Shown here in pieces: positions 5,638 to 12,025 of a DNA stretch of 12,025 nt. The stretch is from CAYTSA01 sp964440345 (lineage in GTDB: Bacteria; Desulfobacterota; Desulfovibrionia; Desulfovibrionales; Desulfovibrionaceae). The DNA lies in NCBI GenBank assembly GCA_964440345.1, contig CAYTSA010000105.1, positions 1 through 12,025 on the forward strand. Direction: 5' to 3'. The position numbers and the translations under genes were made by a program. Within the stretch, counting starts at the first letter, position 1. Every line of letters begins with the position of its first letter. The notes beneath the pieces were generated by a model. It saw nothing but the letters and a program-made list of their open reading frames with translations, was not told the origin of the DNA and did no database searches.

Positions 5638-6668
5638 ATGAAAATAGGCATTCCCAAGGAGATCAAGACCCTGGAGAACCGCGTGGCTATGACCCCGGGC
5701 GGGGTGGAGGCGCTGGCGCGCCGCGGGCACGAGGTGTTGGTGGAAACGGGCGCTGGGGNNNNNNNNNNATCAAGGTCAAGGAGCCCATAGCCGAGGAGTA
5801 CGGTTTTTTGCGCGAGGAGTTGCTGCTGTTTACCTACTTGCATCTGGCGGCGGACAAGGACTTGACCGACGCTTTGCTGGCTTCCAAGACCACGGGCGTG
5901 GCGTACGAAACCGTGGTGGGCCCTGACGGTTCGTTGCCTCTGCTCACGCCCATGAGCGAAGTGGCCGGCCGCATGGCCACGCAAGTTGGCGCGCACTATC
6001 TAGAAAAATCCCAGGGCGGCCGGGGCATTTTGCTGGGCGGCGTGCCTGGGGTTTCTCCGGCTACGGTGGTCATACTGGGCGCTGGAGTGGTGGGCGCCAA
6101 TGCGGCAAAGATAGCCGTGGGCATGGGCGCGCGGGTGGTCATATTGGATATAGACCACAACAAGATGCAGTACCTGGACGACGTGTACCAGGGCCGCTTG
6201 ACCACAGTCAGCTCCACTGAGCCGAACATCCGCCAGTACGTGGCTGAGGCTGACTTGCTCATAGGCGCAGTCCTGCTGCCCGGGGCCAAGGCGCCCAACC
6301 TGGTGACCCGGAACATGCTGAAGACCATGAACGAAGGCGCGGTCATTGTGGACGTGGCCGTGGACCAGGGCGGCTGCGTGGAAACCATCAAGGCAACCAC
6401 CCACAAGGAGCCGACGTATATAGTGGACGGCGTGGTGCACTACGGCGTGGCCAACATGCCCGGCGCGGTGCCGCGGACGTCCACCTTTGCCTTGGTGAAT
6501 CAGACGCTGCCCTACGCCCTGCGGCTGGCTGCAAAGGGCATGGACGCCCTGCGCGAGGACCCGGGGTTCGCCGCCGGGCTGAACACCTACATGGGCGCGC
6601 TGACCATGCCTGCGGTGGGCGAGGCCTTTGGCATGGCCTGCGCCGGCCCGGCAGAGGCGCTGCAGTAG
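5638..6668 (+). CDS. ald: Alanine dehydrogenase, interrupted by an assembly gap
   Basis: Catalyses NAD-dependent oxidation of L-alanine to pyruvate and ammonia in the cytosol. The start at 5638 has AGGAGA nine bases ahead and gives MKIGIPKEIKTLENRVAMTP, the standard N-terminus with the pyruvate-binding Arg15. After 40 codons the sequence meets ten Ns (5759-5768) and resumes at IKVKEP, which contains the substrate Lys. Then follow FTYLHLA with the catalytic His, the Rossmann motif GAGVVGANAAK ending in ILDID, and DVAVDQGG with the catalytic Asp. The two halves are in different frames if the gap is taken as ten bases, and about 31 residues normally found between GAG and VKVKEP are absent. The gene is therefore probably intact in the organism at about 370 residues, with roughly 90-100 real bases missing from the assembly. 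It is the first gene of the rightward cluster. Confidence 0.93.
5759..5768. other. Assembly gap (ten Ns) inside ald
   Basis: Ten ambiguous bases. The reading frame before the gap (phase of 5638) and after it (phase of 5769) do not match across ten bases, so the gap length is a placeholder. Comparison with the family pattern suggests roughly 90-100 missing bases. Confidence 0.95.
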
Positions 6669-6686
6669 CACTGCAAGGAGCTGACC

Positions 6687-6746
6687 ATGAAGCGGTTAAC
6701 CATGAAGCGGCTGGCCATGCAGCGGCTGGCCATGCAGCGGCTGGCC
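6687..6746 (+). repeat. Four tandem 15-bp units in a signal-peptide coding region
   Basis: The units start at 6687, 6702, 6717 and 6732. The last two are identical (ATGCAGCGGCTGGCC), the second differs by one base and the first by a few more. Each unit starts with an in-frame ATG and ends in -CC, so the number of units can change by slippage without shifting frame. Confidence 0.9.
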
Positions 6747-8270
6747 ACAGGAGTATCGCTGGCGTTGATTCTTGTCTGCATGACTGCGGTTGGCGCAGCC
6801 TTTGGCGCTACGGATGTGATAACTGTTGGCGTTGCCTCAGACATCCGCACGCTGGATCCGTCCATATCCATGGACAACTTTGACCGGCGGCAGATTTATC
6901 CGTGCTACGACCGGCTTGTGGCGTACAAACCCGGCTGCACGGAAGTCACGCCGTCTGCGGCTGAGTCCTGGTCCGCCAGCGAGGACGGCCGGGTCTGGAC
7001 CTTTCGCTTGCGCAAGGGGATAGCCTTTACCGATGGTTCGCCTCTGGACGCCAAGGCCGTGAAGTTTTCCCTTGAACGGACCCTGCAGCTGGGCAAGGGC
7101 CCTGCGGACACGCTGAGCGCTATCAAATCTGTAAAGGTTGTTGATGCTTACACGGTACAGATAACGCTGCACGCGCCCTTTGGGCCGTTCATCCAGACCT
7201 TGGCGACGAGCGCGGCGTCCATCATCAACCCTGCGGTGATGGAGCACGAACAGGACGGCGACCTGGCCCAGGGCTGGCTCACCAGGCATACTGCCGGTTC
7301 TGGGCCTTACCGGATGGCGGAATGGACGCCAGGCCAGCGGGCCGTGCTCGAATCCCGGCCGGACTATTGGGGCGGCGCGCCCAAAACGGCCAAGGCTGTC
7401 ATCCGGTTTTTGCCGGACGTCAACGAACGGCGAATGGCGTTGGCGCGCGGGGAGGTGGACATCGCCGAGAACATTCCGCCGTATTATGCTTCCGGGCTGG
7501 GGCTGGAGCCTGGGGTGGTCGTACGCGAATACCCCTCGCAACTGGTGGAGTACGTATATCTGAATACGCAGAAGCCGGCTTTGGCTGACCGGCGGGTCCG
7601 CCAGGCCCTGAGCTACGCCACGGACTATGAGGGCGTTATCAAGCTGGTGCTGGAGGGCGACGGCGTGCAAATGCGCGGGCCCGTGCCCCAGGGCATGTGG
7701 GGGTATGACGCGGAGGCGCACCAGTACTCCCGGGACGTGGACAAGGCCCGCAAGCTGCTGGCTGCAGCCGGGAGCGAGAATCTGCAGCTGACGCTTATCT
7801 ATTCCGAACGCCGGCCCGGCTGGAGCCAGATAGCCCGTCTTCTGGAAATGAATTTTGCCGACGCCGGGGTGGACTTGAAGCTGGAGGAGCTGCTCAACCC
7901 GCAGTTGCGCGACCGGGTGGACAAGGGCGATTTTGAGCTGTGCCTGGGCGTGTGGAGTCCGGACTACGCCGACCCGTCCATGTTCATGAATTTCTGGTTC
8001 GACTCCAACAACTGGGGGTTGCCGGGCAACCGGGCGTTTTACAAGAATGGCGAGGTTGACGAGCTGTTGCGCCAGGCGCTGCGGCTGAGCGATCCTGGCG
8101 AGCGGGCAAAATTGTATAGCCGCGTCCAGGAAATCGTTGTCCAGGACGCGCCGTACATCTTTTTGCACCAGGTGAACGCCGTTATTCCCATGCGGGAAAA
8201 CGTGAAAGGCTACACGTACAACCCCATGCTGGAGTCGATGTACATCTTTCAAGACATGTGGAAGGAATAA
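6687..8270 (+). CDS. Periplasmic peptide-binding protein (SBP family 5)
   Basis: 527 residues. Extracellular solute-binding protein of the oligopeptide/dipeptide (OppA/DppA) class. The N-terminus is a signal peptide with an unusual basic region made of four repeats (MKRLT, MKRLA, MQRLA, MQRLA), then a hydrophobic core (22-40) and a probable cleavage near AFG-A. No lipobox is evident, so it is probably soluble in the periplasm. The mature part begins ITVGVASDIRTLDPSISMDN and continues with PSAAESWSASEDGRVWTFRL, TAGSGPYRMAEWTPG and VRQALSYATD, all typical of the family. The first ATG is chosen because AAGGAG lies six bases upstream. It follows ald by 18 bp. No ABC permease or ATPase gene is in the window, so it must use transporter components encoded elsewhere. 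The adjacent epimerase suggests that the ligand is a murein peptide or another D-Glu-containing peptide. Confidence 0.92.
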   Translation: MKRLTMKRLAMQRLAMQRLATGVSLALILVCMTAVGAAFGATDVITVGVASDIRTLDPSISMDNFDRRQIYPCYDRLVAYKPGCTEVTPSAAESWSASEDGRVWTFRLRKGIAFTDGSPLDAKAVKFSLERTLQLGKGPADTLSAIKSVKVVDAYTVQITLHAPFGPFIQTLATSAASIINPAVMEHEQDGDLAQGWLTRHTAGSGPYRMAEWTPGQRAVLESRPDYWGGAPKTAKAVIRFLPDVNERRMALARGEVDIAENIPPYYASGLGLEPGVVVREYPSQLVEYVYLNTQKPALADRRVRQALSYATDYEGVIKLVLEGDGVQMRGPVPQGMWGYDAEAHQYSRDVDKARKLLAAAGSENLQLTLIYSERRPGWSQIARLLEMNFADAGVDLKLEELLNPQLRDRVDKGDFELCLGVWSPDYADPSMFMNFWFDSNNWGLPGNRAFYKNGEVDELLRQALRLSDPGERAKLYSRVQEIVVQDAPYIFLHQVNAVIPMRENVKGYTYNPMLESMYIFQDMWKE

Positions 8271-8300
8271 CGCCTCAGCAGCGTGGGCGATGGAGATGAT

Positions 8301-9383
8301 ATGGACTACGAAGGAAACGCCATAGTCTATTGCGAGGGGCTTTTTGGCGTGCACAACGGCAAGACCGCCCACGGCCTGGTGCGCCGCAGCCGGCGCTACA
8401 AAGTGCTCAGCGTGGTGGACTCCTTGTTGGCCGGGCAAGACGCCGGGGAAGCGCTGGACGGCCAGCGCCGGGACATCCCCATTCTGGCCTCGCTGCAACA
8501 GGCCATTGACGCGGCCCGGGAGGCCGGGGAGGCGCCCACACACTTTGTGGCGGGCATGGCCACCCAGGGCGGCGTGTTCCGGCCCCAGGACAAGCAAGCC
8601 ATACGCCAGGCCCTGGAACAGGGGCTGCACGTGGTCTCCGGCCTGCACGACTTTTTGACTGAGGATTCAGAATTAATGCAGCTAGCCGCGGCCAGTGGCG
8701 TGTCTATTACCGACGTGCGCAAGCCCAAGCCAGTGCAAGAGCTGCATTTTTTCACCAACCGCATCAGCCAGGCGCAGAGCTTTCGCATTGCCGTGCTGGG
8801 CACGGACTCCGGCCTTGGCAAGCGAACGACGGCTTACGCCCTGGCCGACGCCTTCAATGAGCGCGGCGTCAAGGCCGAGATGGTGGGCACGGGCCAGACA
8901 GCCTGGCTGCAAGGCGCCCGCTACTCCATTTGTCTGGATGCATTGATCAACGATTTTGTTTCCGGCGAGATAGAACACGCCGTGTGGTCGGCCTGGAAAA
9001 ATGAGCAGCCGGAGATAATTTTTATTGAGGGCCAGGGCAGTCTGCTTAACCCCGGCTATCCTGGCGGTTTTGAGATTCTGGCTGCGGCCAAGCCCCACGC
9101 CATTATCCTGCAGCATGCCCCTGGCCGCAACTACTACGAATGTTTTGAGGATTACCCCATTCATTCTTTGGAGCACCAAATAAAGGTTCATGAACTGATA
9201 GCCGAGCGGCCGGTCATTGCCGTGACCACCCGGCCCCAGTGGCTGACTCTGGAGCAGGAGGACGCCGCCTGCGAGCAGATTCGCCAGGCCACGGGCCTGC
9301 CGTGCATGAACGTGCTGCGCCACGGGCCAGAGGAGCTGATGGACGTGATTCTTAAACACATGCAGAAAACCCCTGGAGCCTGA
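8301..9383 (+). CDS. DUF1611 family protein (DgcN-type)
   Basis: 360 residues. Start at 8301 is preferred because GGAG lies five bases ahead and the protein then begins MDYEGNAIVYCEGLFGVHNG, the usual family N-terminus. A GTG at 8283 would add six residues. The N-terminal part (about 1-150, NGKTAHGLVRRSRRYKVLSV) is the DUF1611 N domain. The C-terminal part starts with a P-loop-like GTDSGLGKRT (167-176) and has FIEGQGSLLNPGYPGGFEIL (241-260). The same family includes DgcN, reported as the N-acetyltransferase that starts D-glutamate breakdown with DgcA in some proteobacteria. Whether this member acetylates D-Glu or acts on another acyl donor or peptide is open. It is directly followed by the epimerase (stop and start adjacent, TGAATG), the classic pairing of this family, and follows the peptide-binding protein by 30 bp. 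Confidence 0.85.
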   Translation: MDYEGNAIVYCEGLFGVHNGKTAHGLVRRSRRYKVLSVVDSLLAGQDAGEALDGQRRDIPILASLQQAIDAAREAGEAPTHFVAGMATQGGVFRPQDKQAIRQALEQGLHVVSGLHDFLTEDSELMQLAAASGVSITDVRKPKPVQELHFFTNRISQAQSFRIAVLGTDSGLGKRTTAYALADAFNERGVKAEMVGTGQTAWLQGARYSICLDALINDFVSGEIEHAVWSAWKNEQPEIIFIEGQGSLLNPGYPGGFEILAAAKPHAIILQHAPGRNYYECFEDYPIHSLEHQIKVHELIAERPVIAVTTRPQWLTLEQEDAACEQIRQATGLPCMNVLRHGPEELMDVILKHMQKTPGA

Positions 9384-10454
9384 ATGCGCATAACCAGCAT
9401 TGCAGCAGAGATAGTGGAAATGGGGCTGGTGGAGCCCTTTGTTATTGCCTATGAAACCTTTACCACGGCCGCGAACGTGTTTGTGCAACTGGAGACAGAC
9501 ACGGGCCACGTGGGCGTGGGCTGCGCCGGGCCGGACGCGCACGTTACCGGCGAAAGCTGCCAGAGCATTCGCGAGGATATTGTCAACGAGGCCGAGCCGG
9601 TGCTACGCGGCGCCGATCCGCAGCGCTACGGCCTGCTGCTGGCCCAGCTGCGGGCGCAAGGCCTGGGCGGACGGCCTGGCGTCATGGCCGCCCTGGACAT
9701 GGCCCTGCTGGATCTGTGCGCCAAGGCCGCGGGCTTGCCCCTGTGGCGGATGCTGGGCGGCTACCGGGCGTCCATGGTCACGTCCATGACGCTTTCTATC
9801 CTGGACCTGGAAGCCACGGTGGAGAAAGCGAAACACTGGGCCGGCCAAGGATTCAAACGATTGAAAATAAAAGGCGGTCTGGACTACAAAGAAGACGCCC
9901 GCCGGGTGCGCAAGGTGCGTGAAGCCGTGGGCCCGGACCTGGGGTTGTGCTTTGACGCCAACCAGGGATTCACCCCGGCCCAGACCCTGGATTTCGTCAA
10001 CCGTTCGCGTGAGGCGCAGCTGGAGTTTGTCGAGCAGCCTACGAACAAGCAGTTTATGGGCTGCCTTATTGAGGTGGCGGCAGTGTCACTGACGCCGATC
10101 ATGGCGGACGAGTGTATGCTGGGCCCGGTCGACGCTCTGGAGCTGGTCCGGCGCAACGCCTGCCACATGATAAACATCAAGTTGATGAAGGTAGGGGGAA
10201 TCGCGGCCGCAGGCGACGTGGAGTCAATAGCCCGGGCCGGGGCTTTGCCGGTGATGACGGGCTGCATGAGCGAAGCTGCTGTGGGCATAGCTGCGGGCTT
10301 GGCCTTTGCGCTGTCCCGTCCGTCTGTGGCGTATGCGGACCTGGACGGCAGTCTGGATTTGACAGATGATCCCACAGCCGCGGCGGTTACGCTGCAGGAC
10401 GGGGTGCTGTTCCCCTCGCAAGAGCCCGGGCTGGGCATACGGAGCGTGTTCTGA
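9384..10454 (+). CDS. Dipeptide epimerase / DgcA-type racemase (enolase superfamily)
   Basis: 356 residues, muconate-lactonising-enzyme subgroup of the enolase superfamily. The active-site set is complete: KxK (K161, K163), metal ligands D191 (CFDANQG), E217 (EQP) and D242 (ADE), the opposite base K266 (NIKLMKVGG), and the DxD motif D319/D321 (YADLDG) typical of L-Ala-D/L-Glu epimerases. It would invert the alpha carbon of the D-Glu residue in L-Ala-D-Glu, a peptidoglycan peptide, or of N-acetyl-D-glutamate if it is a DgcA. The sequence alone does not separate the two. The start overlaps nothing but abuts the upstream stop, with GGAG five bases before the ATG, so translation is probably coupled to the DUF1611 gene. 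The next gene is 45 bp away. Confidence 0.9.
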   Translation: MRITSIAAEIVEMGLVEPFVIAYETFTTAANVFVQLETDTGHVGVGCAGPDAHVTGESCQSIREDIVNEAEPVLRGADPQRYGLLLAQLRAQGLGGRPGVMAALDMALLDLCAKAAGLPLWRMLGGYRASMVTSMTLSILDLEATVEKAKHWAGQGFKRLKIKGGLDYKEDARRVRKVREAVGPDLGLCFDANQGFTPAQTLDFVNRSREAQLEFVEQPTNKQFMGCLIEVAAVSLTPIMADECMLGPVDALELVRRNACHMINIKLMKVGGIAAAGDVESIARAGALPVMTGCMSEAAVGIAAGLAFALSRPSVAYADLDGSLDLTDDPTAAAVTLQDGVLFPSQEPGLGIRSVF

Positions 10455-10499
10455 TTGGCGGCCTCTTGGAGAGGAAATTGTAACGCGAAGGAGCGAATT

Positions 10500-10982
10500 A
10501 TGGATGTGCAGAGCGTGCAGATAGAAAAGCCGGAAGAAATGAACTTCATCTTCGGCATGTCCCACTTCATCAAGACGGTGGAGGACATTCACGAAGCCGT
10601 GGCAACCGCCGTGCCTGGGGCCAAGTTCGGCCTGGCCTTTTGCGAGGCGTCCGGCCCCTGTCTGGTGCGGACCACCGGGACCGACGCAGAGTGCATAGAG
10701 CTGGCGGTCCAAAACGCCCAGGCCATTGGCTGCGGGCACTCCTTTATTCTGTTTATGAAGGACATGTTTCCCATCAGCATTTTGAACACGGTGCAGGCCG
10801 TGCCGGAAGTGGTGCGCATTTTCTGCGCCACAGCCAACCCGGTGCAGGTGCTGGTGGCGCAAACAGACCTGGGCCGCGGCGTAGTGGGCGTTGTGGACGG
10901 CTACAGCCCCAAAGCCGTGGAGACAGAAGACGACGTAGCCGCCAGAAAGCAGTTTCTGCGCACCATTGGCTATAAGCTGTAG
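10500..10982 (+). CDS. PF04008 'adenosine-specific kinase' family protein
   Basis: 160 residues from the ATG at 10500, chosen for the AAGGAG six bases upstream. The frame is open back to 10455 but without a start signal there. The protein carries the family's characteristic runs: MSHFIKTVEDIHEAV (20-34), GAKFGLAFCEASGPCLVR (40-57), IFCATANPVQVLVA (107-120), GRGVVGVVDGYSPKAVE (125-141) and the terminal RTIGYKL. The family name comes from structural and ligand-binding work on an archaeal homologue, and its true physiological reaction is poorly known. Full length for the family. It closes the rightward cluster 45 bp after the epimerase. A link to peptide or D-Glu use is not evident and it may simply share the transcript. 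Confidence 0.9.
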   Translation: MDVQSVQIEKPEEMNFIFGMSHFIKTVEDIHEAVATAVPGAKFGLAFCEASGPCLVRTTGTDAECIELAVQNAQAIGCGHSFILFMKDMFPISILNTVQAVPEVVRIFCATANPVQVLVAQTDLGRGVVGVVDGYSPKAVETEDDVAARKQFLRTIGYKL

Positions 10983-11012
10983 AGTCAGGCGCAACGCAGC
11001 CGTTTTGCTTGC

Positions 11013-11474
11013 TCAAGACTGCAGGTAGACGAGTCTGCCGGTGGTCATGCGCAGCCGGCCGCTGATGAGCTTGGCGATGTTGGTGAGTATTTTCACGCCA
11101 ATGGCCGGGTGCTTGAGGGTGATGACGTCGAAGTTGGATTTGGAGAGGGTAAGCAGGGTAGACGGCTGCGAAGCCACAGCCGAAGCCGACCTGGGGCCGT
11201 CGTCTATGAATGACAGCTCGCCGAAGTGCGTGCCGGCCTTAAGCGTGCAGACAATTTTTTCGCTGGAGTTGCCCAGCTCCTTGGTAATAATGATTTCGCC
11301 GGAGATGATAAAGGCCATGAAGTTTTCCTTGTCGCCTTCTTCAAAAACATGCTGGTCCTTGTCGAGCTCAGACACGGAAAAATAGGGGGCGATGGCTTCG
11401 ATTTCATCCCGGCTGAAGTCCGCTCCCCATTTTGTCTCGTCAAGCATGTCGGCTATTTTTTCTCTGCTGGTCAT
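11013..11474 (-). CDS. Stand-alone cyclic-nucleotide-binding domain protein
   Basis: 153 residues. A single CRP/PKA-type cyclic-nucleotide-binding fold spans about 25-135: FSVSELDKDQHVFEEGDKEN, then FIISGEIIITKE, then the phosphate-binding cassette FGELSFIDDGPRSASAVA (84-101) with Glu86 and Arg95, the residues that bind the cyclic phosphate. The tail (136-153, KLISGRLRMTTGRLVYLQS) is too short for a helix-turn-helix, so this is not a transcription factor of the CRP type by itself. The start has GAGGAG six bases ahead. It converges with the PF04008 gene, with 30 bp between the stops and no clear terminator there. It probably acts as a cAMP/cGMP-responsive partner of another protein; the partner is unknown. 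Confidence 0.9.
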   Translation of the reverse strand: MTSREKIADMLDETKWGADFSRDEIEAIAPYFSVSELDKDQHVFEEGDKENFMAFIISGEIIITKELGNSSEKIVCTLKAGTHFGELSFIDDGPRSASAVASQPSTLLTLSKSNFDVITLKHPAIGVKILTNIAKLISGRLRMTTGRLVYLQS

Positions 11475-11752
11475 AACTTCTCCTCATGCATGGTCTCTTT
11501 GTCTGTGCTGTTTTCTGTGTCACACGGCGCAACGCACATTTCCCGTTGCTGTTTCCATGTTTCCACGGCTTCCGGAAAAAGCCGGGATGGCGCATCGAAT
11601 CCGCAGGACCGGCACGCGATCCGGGCGGAGTGTCAGCGGCCTTGCAGTTCAGCCGGCTTTGAGCAAGCCGGGCACTCAAGGGAAGCAGCGCCATGTTGCA
11701 TCAATGGTTTCCTGTATCACATAGAAATTATGGCTGATTTGCAATACTTGGG
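11475..11752 (-). other. Long leader region of the CNBD gene
   Basis: If the promoter at 11753-11781 is used, about 270 bases of leader precede the coding start. It contains two short hairpins with alike stems: CGGCTT/AAGCCG (11566-11571 with 11579-11584) and CCGGCTT/AAGCCGG (11653-11659 with 11665-11671). An 84-codon frame on this strand (11694-11440) has no ribosome-binding site and overlaps the CNBD gene, so it is not called. I recognise no known riboswitch. Confidence 0.4.
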
Positions 11753-11781
11753 ATTATAGCAAAGCATCATGCCAAGGTAAA
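11753..11781 (-). promoter_or_regulatory. Predicted sigma70 promoter for the CNBD gene
   Basis: The minus strand has TTTACC (11781-11776), a 17-base spacer and a perfect TATAAT (11758-11753). The surrounding 11700-11800 is AT-rich compared with the rest of the window. Transcription would start near 11746, toward the CNBD gene. Confidence 0.65.
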
Positions 11782-12025
11782 TGATAAGGTTGAGGTAGTG
11801 TGAATGGCGTAACGCCGCCGCGCTGGAAATGGAGCATGACGCCACTGCCGGCCAAACCCGCGCCCTCGAAGTCCAGCAATGGGTGATCCGCTCCGCGATG
11901 GCGGCGGGGGCCCCTTGGCAGCGGTCAACAGAGGCAAGCAGACTACACCTTGTTTTGTGCAGTCAGTGGTTTAAGGTTGGGTGGAGGCCCAGGGGCGCCG
12001 GCACGGCTGCACATGAGATTATGAG
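11782..12025. other. Unassigned right end of the window
   Basis: No gene can be called. On the plus strand a frame is open from 11799 to the window edge and reads LEMEHDATAGQTRALEVQQW (11823-11882), but it has no ribosome-binding site. On the minus strand a 53-codon frame overlaps it. Either could be the edge or remnant of a gene whose body lies outside. Confidence 0.3.

Noticed and set aside
5577..5757. Frame that extends ald upstream from 5577
   Set aside because: It is out of phase with the real N-terminus that starts at 5638 with AGGAGA. The fusion arises only from the placeholder length of the N gap.
6837..8648. 603-codon frame on the minus strand, longer than the gene opposite
   Set aside because: It covers the peptide-binding protein and part of the DUF1611 gene in antisense. 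Composition is rich in His, Arg, Pro and Gly with no domain, so it is a shadow.
11440..11694. 84-codon minus-strand frame ahead of the CNBD gene
   Set aside because: No ribosome-binding site, overlaps the CNBD start, and shows Arg/Pro-rich random composition.
11755..11777. Sigma54-like TGGCAT...TTTGC on the minus strand
   Set aside because: The GG-to-GC spacing is 11 rather than the required 10, and a sigma70 pair with a perfect TATAAT covers the same bases.

Overview
The window looks like a chromosomal scaffold piece from a GC-rich Gram-negative bacterium. The style of the genes (an 840-residue FeoB with a long insert, a DUF2325-like protein with a coiled coil, Fur-box-controlled feo genes, a PF04008 protein) best fits a sulfate-reducing member of the Desulfovibrionaceae. 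That placement is inference from gene content, not a database match. A run of ten Ns at 5759-5768 shows that the source is a draft assembly.

Left part (1-5160) is transcribed entirely leftward. It starts with the N-terminal 165 codons of a DUF2325-like protein that runs off the edge (1-497) and a gene-free stretch with strong GC hairpins (498-875). An iron-acquisition locus follows. Read in the direction of transcription it is feoA (5099-4803), an intrinsic terminator, a separate promoter, feoB (4608-2086), a 105-residue secreted protein (2074-1757) and a DUF4198-type secreted protein (1670-876). Three nearly identical 17-bp Fur-box-like sites precede feoA, feoB and the DUF4198 gene. At feoB and the DUF4198 gene the site lies at the same position relative to a predicted -35/-10 pair. 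Both secreted proteins would begin with histidine after signal-peptide removal, which suggests metal handling in the periplasm next to the ferrous-iron transporter.

Middle part (5160-5637) is a divergent intergenic region with a palindrome, direct repeats and overlapping hairpins, and no convincing gene. The rightward cluster (5638-10982) encodes alanine dehydrogenase (broken by the assembly gap), a family 5 peptide-binding periplasmic protein whose signal peptide starts with a four-fold 15-bp tandem repeat, a DUF1611 (DgcN-type) protein, an enolase-superfamily dipeptide epimerase / N-acetyl-glutamate racemase (DgcA-type), and a PF04008 'adenosine-specific kinase' family protein. Tight spacing (18 bp, 30 bp, 0 bp, 45 bp) suggests one operon. 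Together they suggest scavenging of peptidoglycan peptides or D-glutamate: capture of a peptide, conversion of D-Glu or L-Ala-D-Glu to the L form, and oxidation of alanine to pyruvate.

Right end (10983-12025): a stand-alone cyclic-nucleotide-binding-domain protein on the minus strand (11474-11013) with a long leader and a promoter that has a perfect TATAAT -10 box, then an unassigned stretch to the window edge. No tRNA, rRNA, CRISPR array, IS element or phage gene was recognised.
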